From Micropterix aruncella (lineage: Eukaryota > Arthropoda > Insecta > Lepidoptera > Micropterigidae), in the NCBI GenBank assembly GCA_944548615.1, contig OX155978.1:8920519-8984518 (forward strand): a stretch of 64,000 nt of DNA. The letters run 5' to 3'. A program made the translations under genes and the position numbers. Every line of letters starts with the position of its first letter. Within the stretch, counting starts at the first letter, position 1. The notes beneath the pieces were generated by a model. That model did not search any database. It worked only from the letters and a program-made list of their open reading frames with translations, and was not told the origin of the DNA. Shown in pieces: positions 35,201 through 47,200 of this stretch.

Positions 35201-38200
35201 CTGAAAATGACCTCTCTACGTCAACTGAAGTTACTGAAGAGAACATGAAGTTTAGCGCTATTTCTGCAGAATGCATTAACTTTCTTTATTCCTTCAAGAC
35301 CCGGGTTTTTATATATAACAGCATTTAATTTGCCACAGACGTTTTCTGATAAAGAACTCGGAAAGGCGTTACTCTGATCAATCATTTTTTCCATTATTTC
35401 TAAAGACTTGAAGTTTTTAGTTTCTAGTCTCTCAATGGCGGGTATATTGTTGAAATGTGTTGCGATAAGAGCAATATTTTGTTTGATTGAAGGATCCTCA
35501 AATGCTTGCTGGCTTGAATTAATTGGCCTCTGAACTGTCAAATTGACCAACTACTTCTTTTATGGCCTCAAAATTCTCAGGATAAAACAATACAGCTTTT
35601 AAACAAGTTTCCCACCGCATTAATATTGGTTCTGGGGCCAGTGCTAGGTTTGACAGTCGCTCTTTATATGCTTGTACTCGCGTTGGTGCTTTCAGACACT
35701 TTTTTTTGGAGAGGAAATCAATTTATTGACATTCTCGAACTCTTTCCTGATCTCTTCCGCAAGTCGATGTAATCCGTGGGCTAGACAGGTGGCGTGAAGC
35801 AAGTTTGGGTAAAATACTTTTAAAGCTTGACCAGATTTCAAAATATAAGGGGCACCGTCATAAATTGCTTGTCATTATTTAACTACTGAAATAAGCACTG
35901 TCGATGAAGCACTGTACTAAAATATGCAATCTTCTTCTTCTTATATATAAAAATGAATCGCCGTGCGTTAGTCTCGCAAGATCTCGAAAATGACAAGACC
36001 GATTTGAATTATTATTTTTTTCTTTTGTTTGCCCTGATTCAGGGATGGTTTACAAAAAAAAATATTTAGGAAAAGTTAAAAGAAACAACTGAAAATCGAA
36101 AAAATCGAAATTAGTCATTTTGGGAAATGGGCCACTTATAATAGATGGCGTTCTCGGTGATCCTATTGTTTGACAGCTGCGCCATCCATAACTGTTATTC
36201 ATTCCGTGCAATTGTGTAAAATTTCAAAAAGTCGAAAAGTCGAAAAAAACTAAAAATTCAAAAGAGTCGTAAAAGTCAAAAAAGTCAAAAAAGTCGAAAA
36301 TGTCGAAAAAGTCGAAGAAGCATTAATATTTCATCATGTACATTAAATACATTGAATTTATTTTAATTACAAACGACTGTCATTTAATCACCAAACGAAA
36401 CTCAAACCGTCATGATTCGGCCATATCATAGATTTCAATGAATTGGATTTGGAAGGTTGATTAGGATCAATAAACGCTTATGAAGAGTTACAATTAAATC
36501 AATTTTAGGTGGTACAAAGTTCACCGGGTCATCTAGTAACGTTATAAAAGTAGCATTTTATGCATTTGCATATGCAAATATGCAATTGCATATAATCGGA
36601 TGTCTGGTTATAACCAACTTCAAGTGGGTATAAAATTACCCATTCTCTTTTTACAAGCTTAATATTGCCTTGCAGTGTTTGTATGTAAGGTCCGTTTCAA
36701 AATTTGCAAACCATTTTTCAAACACTTGCTGGTATCCGATTGAGCTGAAATTTGTCATACATATGTAAGTTCGGCGACAATGCAATAATATGGAACCATC
36801 GAGCTGATGTGATGATGGAACCGGGATGTAGGAACTGGAACTCCCTGATGGCAAATAGTAGGACAGTCGAATTTGGATAGTAGGGCGGTGTCGACTACAA
36901 CAGGCGAACCCGTCACCCCAGGCTGGTAAAACGATATGTAGGGACTGGAACTTCCTGATGGCAAATGGTAGGACAGTCGAATTTGGGATAGTATATTTTG
37001 TTATCATGAGTACTTTCCATTATACATGATAACGAGGGTCTGAAGATGGAGGCGGAAGATCGCCACTGGAACTTCGTAATGGAAAGTGCTAAGATATTAT
37101 AAATAGGATAGAAAACGAATTTACCGCGTGAAATTTGTAGGACCCGACGTTTCGGTGACGTTGCAGCCGCCGTTGTCTAGGGTAGACTGAAGAGCTGTCA
37201 GTCCGTTGTTTTGCGGGTAGGCCGCATACCGCTGCCGCCACTGCGTAGGTTATAACGGTGGTGGGGGGCCGGGCTTGGAGCGCGGGAATTTTGAAAATCC
37301 GTCTTGCACACAACAATCACTGTATCCTGTTCTACATCTTTGCGTTCGGCGTTCGGCGGCGGGAACATTTTAAGAAGAGGGTTCCACGTAGAAGAGAGTT
37401 GGTAGCCGTCGTCTCTATTGAAGTTCGGAGTTCTTCTTATTTCAATGTCTTCCCGGATCATGCGAGGAAAGTAGAATTGTTCCTTGGATAGAACAATCTG
37501 ATTTTGAAACTGCATCCAGTGGTTACTTCCGCTATCCAATATATGTTCGCAGATCGCCGATTTTTCTCGCTGAACGTTTTTAACAGCTTTGATGTGTTCT
37601 GTTAGTCGCGTGGCTATGGGCCGTTTCGTTTGTCCAACGTAGGCTAGACCGCAGCTGCATTCGACTTTATACACACCCGGGGTTTGTAGTGGTATTACAT
37701 CCTTTACAGGCCTCAAAAATCGAGCTATATTTTGGGTCGGTTTGAAGATCGTTTTTATATCGAATCTGTTTAGCATCTTACTTATTCGATCAGTCACGCC
37801 CTTGACATATGGTAAGAATGCTCTTGATCTGCTCGGTTTCTGAGTTTCGTCTGTATTAGATCGTGTGCGTGTCTCGTGATATGCCTATTTATAATGTCAA
37901 ACAACCGCGATAGTCTTCGATTTTATATAGTGCTAAGATAGTCGAGTTTAGACTCGTTTGTTTTATTGTCTTGAGAACTTTCTATTACACATGATGACGA
38001 GGGTCGGAAGATAGATCCGGGAGATTGTCACTGGAACTCCCTGGTGGAAATCAAAACCTTGTTTTTAAAAATCCTTATTTACTTTTAATTTATTTCTAAT
38101 CAAATTTCAAAAATTTAAAGCAATATCCTCCTCATTAAGAGTGTATAAACTAGTGATGCCACGAATAGTCAGTACTATTCGGTATTCCGCCTATTCGGCC

Positions 38201-41200
38201 ACTTTTTTTAATATTCGGTATTCGACCGAATACTTCACTGGAAAGTAATGTTCTATGACTGGATGCCAGAGATGCTGAAATTTTATTTGAATGCCTTTCA
38301 GCATACACTTTCAGACCCCAGTAACCTCGCTTGTTGGAGCTACGCCGAGGATAGTTCTTGTCCCCTTTGTAGCAATACCCCATGCACAGCTAGACATATT
38401 CTAGCTGGCTGCAAGGTGGCCTTATATCAAGGACAGTACACTTACTGCCATGACAAAGTTCTCGCTGTTATTCGCAAGATAATTAGCCTCTCAGTGGCTC
38501 GTGCCAACAAAGGTTTGACAGTATCCTCCAAACCCCCAATACAGTTTGTGCGGGATGGCTCTAAACCTTTCTCAATAATTGAGAAAGCTTCAGATTGGAT
38601 TCTAGAGGTTGATTCGGTCTCTAAGCAGTATAAATTCCCTAAAAGTCTCGGATGCACAGCCCTCCGTCCAGATATAACTCTTTACTCTCTATCTCGAAAG
38701 GTGGCCCTTATTGTAGAATTAACTGTTCCATGGGAATCAAATATCCCAAAAGACCACGAGTACAAATTAAATAAATACTGTCGGGTCTTATCCAGTCTTC
38801 GCAGGACGATTGCTGTTCTCCCGACTCACTTTGTTCGATTTTCGAATCTCGAACACTTGAGATCTACATAAGTTTATCACGTACCTTTTTATGGCGGGTG
38901 TTTTCTCGCAGGTTTCTTTGCTTGCGCAGTCCGTTTTCCTGGGGGTTCACCGTATGTAGTCTCGAACGAGAGATGCGTAAATTTCTCTCACTTTCAGCTA
39001 TTTTGTATCTCCATTTCACGTAGATAAAACACACATTTTTTCACGGCCTCATTTAATCAAAAAACGAAGTTCAAATTTCTTAGATTAGGCGAAAAATAAA
39101 CACTTATCACGAAGTTTCTATTCTACTAAATTACAAACGAAATTACACTACTTTCCACCTGATACACTGTTTATAAATTCCGATATGTTTAAGTTCTAAA
39201 TTTCTCAAATCACTGAAGTTACTACAATTATTAATTTTACTGAAGTCTCAAACAAAATCACAATCACGTTTCAAAGTCTAATTTCCCAAAACACACTACT
39301 CGTTTTTCTTACACTTTTGTCACACACCTTTGATTACACACTGTCCAGTCTGGACCAAAGGTCGCCTATTTGTAGGCGTTACTCCCATCCACATTTAACC
39401 CCCACTCTAACCAGTTGACTTCGTTTGTAATTGGTCCAACGTTTAGCCCGCTAAATTTAAATGTCAATGAATGCATTGCTACCTGTAATTGCTCGCTGAA
39501 CTGCACCACTAATAGTTAGGTACTAATTTTGTAGGTGGCGTTGATGTCTATTTTTAATATTCTTTTTTCTCTAATAGATGACTGTCTGTATTTTTTATGC
39601 ATAAATCTACTTTGTGATTCTATTTAAACTTTACTTTTAAATTTCCTGATCTATGTCTTAAATATAAACTATTTCTTCTTAAAGGTTCTTAAACTATACA
39701 ACTTTTCACTTTGTTCTGATATATATAGCTACTTATGTTTACATATATCCTACATCTGATATACGAGTATATATAGATATTTACGTTTACAATATATCCT
39801 ATAATAATTTAAAATATGAAATATTGACAACTTACTTCTATATACTATTTATCTTTCTATAATATATTATGAATAAGTGATTCTCTTAGTGTTGTCAAAT
39901 CGGTACATTTTCTAAAAGTTTTGGTATTACGAAATATGGTCGGTTCGGCTTTTAAACGGTACTTTCTGCTGTCCACAGCTCAAATGTGTTGTTAATAAGT
40001 TTCTCCATTAGCACATATAGGCGTCTAGTTTTCGATGACGACATAGCTATTAGCCCGGACATTATTTTTGCCCATGTTCTACGAATTTTAACATTTTATC
40101 TTACCTAGGTGTGCATAGTGGTTTGAAAGCATTATATCTTTCGTAATATTTAATTACCATAGTAGCTTGATAATCCGACCGTTTGGTTTTAGGTGAAATT
40201 TTCCAGGAAGGTTGGTAATTACTTGCATTATTGTTGGTCGGGTCATTTAACATCGCAAATCGTTTTACCTGGTTTCGAGATATTTTATTTAATGGTTTGT
40301 TTGAACCTGGTTGCGACATTTCCCCTCCTTATAAGAGAAGCCCGTCTCTTATCCTTTTTGTTCGGCAGCAACCAGGACTGCGATTTTGGTAGCCGGTCTA
40401 GTGTACAGCTTTCCCTGACCCCTTACCGTGACAGTTCTAGTCTGTCCATCCTTTCCTGGGAAGGTTGTCTCGATTATTCCTCTGAGCCAAATATTTCTCG
40501 GAAGCTGTGGGTCGACGATGTATACTACGTCGCCCTTTTTGATTGGCTCCGCTTTTTCGTGCCATTTTTCTCGTTTTATGAGCGTTGGCAGATACTCTCT
40601 GACAAATCTCTTCCAGAAGTGTGTAGCCAGTGTCTGCGCGATCTTCCATTGTCGACGTAGACACAGGTTGCTCGGGTCTATTGCCCCAATATTTGTGTTT
40701 CCGGAAGACGACCCCACTAGAAAGTGGTTCGGCGTCAAGCTCTCTGCGTTTAAACTATCTAATGAGACATGCGTGAGAGGTCTACTATTGACGGTGTTTT
40801 CTGCTTCTGTCATCAAAGTTGCTAGAGTCTCTTCCCGTGGTGCCCTTTCCTTTAATGTTGCGTATAGTGCCTTATTTACGGACTGGACTAGACGCTCCCA
40901 TACTCCACCTTTGTGCGCTGATGCCGGTGAAATAAAATGCCAAGTTATACTGCGCATTGCGCTTTGTGTTGCCAGTTCGTCTGTGTCGAGCTCTGTGAGT
41001 GCTCTTTTTAATTCGTTGTTTCTCATATTTCGCCAGAGAAATCTTTGGCTTTGCTGGTCTGACTCTCTCATCCGAATCTGCAAAAACATCTCGCGAATAT
41101 CTGCCGTAAAACCTACGAGCCCCTGCCTAAATTTAAATAACACTCCTACTAGAGGACTCAATAAATCTGGACCCGTTAACAAATGGTCGTTTAGACTAGT

Positions 41201-44200
41201 TCCACGTACTTTAGCGGCACAATCGAACACTAACCGAATCTTACCCGGTTTATTCCCGTTCGTTACTGCGAAGTGAGGTAAATAGAACGTACGGTCACCC
41301 TGCGTTTTTATTTCCTCAGTAGTAAGCTTTCTTGCGTATCCCTTCTCGATAAATTCAACTATCTTTTTGTCGTATTGTGTCGCTAAATCTATGTTCTGTT
41401 TCAGCCTATTTTCTACATTTTTTAAACGCTTTAATGCCATCTCCTTACTGGGTGGCAAGATTTCACTATCCGTACGCCATAGAAGACCTGTCATCCATTT
41501 CCCATGGTCGTATGTAGTAGTGGTGTCGAGTAAAAACTCGGCCCGTTTGTTTACGTTTTTACGATGTTCACGTATTACGGTACCGAGGTCCTCGATTTGA
41601 ATATAACCGCGAACGAGCTCGTTCAATTCCCGATCGCGGTCTTCATGTCGAATATGATTTATTCTACTGTCTTGCTGTGTCCCACCTACGTTTCCTGCCA
41701 GCGTCCAACCAAGACGTGAAGCTGTCGCAGTGGGTGTGTTAGGCAAACCTGCCCGAATCGTCCGTGGTATTATTAAATTCCAGTGGTCGATTCCTATTAA
41801 CATTTGAGGATTTCCCTGGATGCTGCAGAGCGGAATATCCTTAAGATGGGACCACTTCTCTTTCATCTCTTTTGCGTTTACCGACTGACATGGTAAATCT
41901 AAATTTTCGATCGTCCGCACTCCTCTCATAGGGTAATACGCCCCTCCTTGTATAGAACATATTTCCATATCGATTCTACGTGCGGGTCCGTTATTGCCTT
42001 GCATTCCGGTCGCACCTACAAGATTTAACTGACTTACTGGGCCATCTGCACCTATCTCCTTGGCGATGTGATCTTCAATGAGGCTGACGGTAGAACCTTC
42101 GTCGAAGAGTGCCAAGATAGTTTTGCAGCCTGTAGGTCCCTTGACCTGCACTGGAGCTACCCTGAGCATAAACTGCGCTGTTTCCATCCAAGTGCTAGTA
42201 ACCGTAGACATGGTACGTTGTTCAGTCTTTTTTACGTTCTCTACGTCTGCGGTATTTCTATTCTGATGAAGAAGCGCATTGTGTGGCCTCTTACAATTGT
42301 CCACCCTGCAACTCTTCTTCTTCCTACAATCGCTAAACCTATGACCTTGTTTTAGACAGCTAAAACAGGCGTTTATTTCCCTTACCCAATCCCAACGTGA
42401 ATCTACGCTCATTGCGAGCAGAATTCGACATTCAGACGTCCGATGATTCGTCTTCCTACACCGTAAACATTCGGCCCCTGTTTCCTCGCTAATGGTCGTG
42501 TTGATCGACTTTTTCGCGACGTAATTCTGCTTTTCACGTGGTCGGTTATGTGGATTTACGTGACTACGATCGTAAGCACGTAGATTTGCGTTTGGCGAGG
42601 CGTTTTCGCGTTTCTGCGTGTTTCGGGGATCGTCTACGTGTTCCTCGTAACATGCAGAATCTAATATTTTTTCTACCCATTCACCGAAATCGCCTAACGT
42701 TGGATGGTCACCATACCCTGCTGTGTACCACTGTAGTCTTAAATGTTGCGGAAGTTTTCCAACCAACTCTTTCAAAAGCCGTGGATTGACCAAATATGCC
42801 GTGTGACCCATATTCTTTAGAGAATAAACAACATTACATACAATTGTACCAAATTTGACAACTTTACTAAGTGAGTCACTCACCGCAATCGTCGGCGCGT
42901 TCTCTGCTTCCTTCATCAGCTCCTCGATCCTGGCGGCCGGTCTTCCATAGCGCCGATCGAAGGTTCGCATGATGTCCGGGACGTTTCTCGGGTCCAGCAG
43001 CATCGCGCGTACGACGTCTCTGGCTGGGCCGATTACACTTTGCTGTAGCCGAATCAGGTTGTCGGCGTTCGAGAATCCGCAAACCTTTGTTCCTTGGTCA
43101 AATAGTGAGCGAAAAATTAGGTACTCGCGTGGGTCGCCATCGAACCGTGGCAAATCTTTCAATAGATTGGCGCGTGATGTAAATAATAGATGATCCATAG
43201 GGGCGCTTGAGGACGTAGTTTCTTTGGCTCTCGGCTGGCATGCGATGACCGGTGTTTGAATTTCTTTCACCGCTATTTTTTCGCCTTGCGGCTCCGTTTG
43301 TTTCACCGTTGCGCCGTCACTGTTTTCTTGTACGATTCTGCTTGCTGGTTTTGACGATTCTCGTTTAATGTCGTTTTTCTGGTTTTTTAACAGCCAATCG
43401 CTCGTTCGTCGTGTTGAATGTCTGGTTGATGTTCGGCTTTCAAGCAGGCTTTCTTCATCGTCAAACGAATCTTCTGCCTCCGCTTCTAACATTAGTTTAT
43501 GGATGGCCAATTTCTCCTCCAGTAACTGCATCTCAATCTCGGCCTCCGCCTCAGTTTCTGCACGTCGAGTTTCTGCTTCCGCTTTTGCTGTTGCATACTT
43601 CTTTTTAAGCCGCGCTCGTTCCACGGCCGCCTCCATGTCTGCTTGTAACATTTGCAGCGTCATGGCGTCTGCAGTCGTGGATCTGCTGGATTTTCTAGAT
43701 CTGTGACTCCTGATTGATCTAGCTTTCGGTGAGTGACTTCGTCTGCTGCCTCCGGAGGTTTTTTTCTGCATCCTGACGTCTTCTTCTTCTTCTTCTGTTG
43801 CCGTCGGCTCTAACAGTCGTGTTTTTGAGTCGGGGACCCTAACAGTTTCAGTTGAATCGTCGTCGTCGTCTTCTTCTTCCTCCGTTGGCGGCTCCGTTGA
43901 GTAAGGTGACTTTTCGGCTCTTCGCTCTTGGCGTCGGGTCGTTATTTTGCTCTTCTGACGACTTACTCTGCTTTCCGGGGTAGTGTTGAGTGTGTGTTTT
44001 GCTGCTAATCTAGTGCTTCTTTTCGGTGTGGGGTCTGTAATATTTTCGTCTGTGACTTTATTCGCTGAAGCGCTTGATTTTTCGTCGCCGTTTGCCATGG
44101 TGTTTTATTTACAGTCGTTTCACGGATCGGGCTCCCTGATCTAGCGCTCGGCGGAACACAATTTTTTGTGATTTCGCTCTCGAATGATCAAGATATCACT

Positions 44201-47200
44201 AATCCAGCGCTCGACAAAGATGTCACTGATCCGGCTCCTCGAAGGACCAATAAATGTCGGGTCTTATCCAGTCTTCGCAGGACGATTGCTGTTCTCCCGA
44301 CTCACTTTGTTCGATTTTCGAATCTCGAACACTTGAGATCTACATAAGTTTATCACGTACCTTTTTATGGCGGGTGTTTTCTCGCAGGTTTCTTTGCTTG
44401 CGCAGTCCGTTTTCCTGGGGGTTCACCGTATGTAGTCTCGAACGAGAGATGCGTAAATTTCTCTCACTTTCAGCTATTTTGTATCTCCATTTCACGTAGA
44501 TAAAACACACATTTTTTCACGGCCTCATTTAATCAAAAAACGAAGTTCAAATTTCTTAGATTAGGCGAAAAATAAACACTTATCACGAAGTTTCTATTCT
44601 ACTAAATTACAAACGAAATTACACTACTTTCCACCTGATACACTGTTTATAAATTCCGATATGTTTAAGTTCTAAATTTCTCAAATCACTGAAGTTACTA
44701 CAATTATTAATTTTACTGAAGTCTCAAACAAAATCACAATCACGTTTCAAAGTCTAATTTCCCAAAACACACTACTCGTTTTTCTTACACTTTTGTCACA
44801 CACCTTTGATTACACACTGTCCAGTCTGGACCAAAGGTCGCCTATTTGTAGGCGTTACTCCCATCCACATTTAACCCCCACTCTAACCAGTTGACTTCGT
44901 TTGTAATTGGTCCAACGTTTAGCCCGCTAAATTTAAATGTCAATGAATGCATTGCTACCTGTAATTGCTCGCTGAACTGCACCACTAATAGTTAGGTACT
45001 AATTTTGTAGGTGGCGTTGATGTCTATTTTTAATATTCTTTTTTCTCTAATAGATGACTGTCTGTATTTTTTATGCATAAATCTACTTTGTGATTCTATT
45101 TAAACTTTACTTTTAAATTTCCTGATCTATGTCTTAAATATAAACTATTTCTTCTTAAAGGTTCTTAAACTATACAACTTTTCACTTTGTTCTGATATAT
45201 ATAGCTACTTATGTTTACATATATCCTACATCTGATATACGAGTATATATAGATATTTACGTTTACAATATATCCTATAATAATTTAAAATATGAAATAT
45301 TGACAACTTACTTCTATATACTATTTATCTTTCTATAATATATTATGAATAAGTGATTCTCTTAGTGTTGTCAAATCGGTACATTTTCTAAAAGTTTTGG
45401 TATTACGAAATATGGTCGGTTCGGCTTTTAAACGGTACTTTCTGCTGTCCACAGCTCAAATGTGTTGTTAATAAGTTTCTCCATTAGCACATATAGGCGT
45501 CTAGTTTTCGATGACGACATAGCTATTAGCCCGGACATTATTTTTGCCCATGTTCTACGAATTTTAACATTTTATCTTACCTAGGTGTGCATAGTGGTTT
45601 GAAAGCATTATATCTTTCGTAATATTTAATTACCATAGTAGCTTGATAATCCGACCGTTTGGTTTTAGGTGAAATTTTCCAGGAAGGTTGGTAATTACTT
45701 GCATTATTGTTGGTCGGGTCATTTAACATCGCAAATCGTTTTACCTGGTTTCGAGATATTTTATTTAATGGTTTGTTTGAACCTGGTTGCGACAAATACC
45801 ATGATCTCGCAAATGCCATAACCCGGAACGGCTTCACTGTTCACCTTCACGCGGTGGAAGTTGGCGCTCGTGGCCTGCCAGCTAAATCTCTATTTCACCT
45901 CTTTAAAGATCTTGGCCTTTCCAGAAAAATAATCAACTCTTTCTTAGAAAAAATATCTAAAACTGCGATTTGCGCATCTCAAATTCTATGTATTCGAAGG
46001 GGGAGTGAATGGGTGGTAAGGTGAACGCTCACATGTGGCAAGACAGCTGTGCTAAACCTACCACAGCCGGTTCGTAAGTCCGGAATCCACTGCTCACCCC
46101 CCAGAAGTGTAAAAAAATAGTATTATGATTGGCCCGACTCCGGTCGGTGAATTCCATGGCAGCTCCGTTTGTATTTATTTATATATATAAGGTACGAAGT
46201 CCTCGATGTGATACTTGATTTGTCGCAAGTTGAATTCGCACTTGATTTGGTTTTATGTAATTTTCAGAGAGATAGAAAAATGCTTCGGAGAGCTCAGCAA
46301 TGAGGCGGACTGCCGGGTTATCGTTCTTAGCGGATCTGGAAAACACTTCACAGCAGGTATATAAATATCTACTTAAACGCTATACAGGTTGTGAGGAACA
46401 GCCCGGATCTACGTTTTTTTGAACCGGGACAAAAACTTGACATTTGAAAAATTAGAAAATTAGAAACCCTTCCTTCCAGCACTGATTTTAAAAAATTATT
46501 GGTTTACTGATATACAAGTCATACATAAAGTTAAGCAAACATTTTTTTATAACCTAATGGAAACGTTAGATAACATTAACATACACAAGAACATCAAAAT
46601 AAAAGAGAAAACGAAATAAAATACAACAATAATGCAAAAGAGAAAATACAAGAGTAATTGCAGAGATAATTTACACAATACAAGGACAAATCATTAACAC
46701 TTTAGTCACCAAGCATTTTAGTCTTCACTCGAGTAATATTGCTCCAGTGAGTAAAACGCCTTATCTGTGAGGTACTTCTCAAGGCGGCTCTTAAACACGT
46801 CGAGAGATTGCGCCTGTCTAATGTGCTCGCTGAGTTTGTTGTAAACCGCAGGGCCGGCATTATAGGCTAGCCTCTTTGACTTAGATAATGCATGACTTAA
46901 CGAACGTAGCATGTTTCGGGACCTTGTTGGATTCTTCTTCTTCTTCTTCTCCGTCGTTCCCTCATTACTGAGGATCGTGGCCACTAGACAACAAAACTGT
47001 TGTCTAGTGGCAAACGTAGGCAAATGCCTACGAGGCATTTGCCTACGTAGGCAAACGCCTACGTAGGCAAACGTACTATATAGGCAAACGAACTTCGTAG
47101 GCAAACGCCTACGAGGCTCCTCCACTTCGACCTGTCTACTGCATGGCGGGTCGCAGATTGTATTGACCCTTTTGTAACTTCTTTGATGAGGTCGTTCCAT

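Larger units (their letters stand above)
38779..45794 (-). mobile_element. BEL/Pao LTR retrotransposon, non-autonomous by internal deletion
   Basis: Two direct 1540-bp LTRs (TGTCGGG..TTGCGACA) bound a 3.9-kb interior. The 5-bp target duplication AATAC lies at 38774-38778 and 45795-45799. The element is antisense to the ECH1 gene and sits in its second intron. Next to the 5' LTR (44255) the minus strand reads TTTATTGGTCCTTCGAGGAG, the expected primer-binding area; I could not assign the tRNA. Confidence 0.95.
38235..46190 (+). mobile_element. RLE-type LINE fragment split by a BEL/Pao element
   Basis: 38235-38778 encodes [20 protein letters not shown], the zinc motif [18 protein letters not shown] and endonuclease [20 protein letters not shown]. 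The coding resumes at 45795 ([20 protein letters not shown]) and the 3' tail ends near 46185. A short in-frame deletion (GKKHLTTK) is present relative to the 56.6-kb copy. Confidence 0.85.

Noticed and set aside
37060..37200. Hammerhead-like motif in the Penelope copies at 37 and 51 kb
   Set aside because: Their tails show a stem and CACCGAAAC, but the CUGANGA core is not present (CTAGACA or CTGGACA instead), so only the 59461 motif is called.
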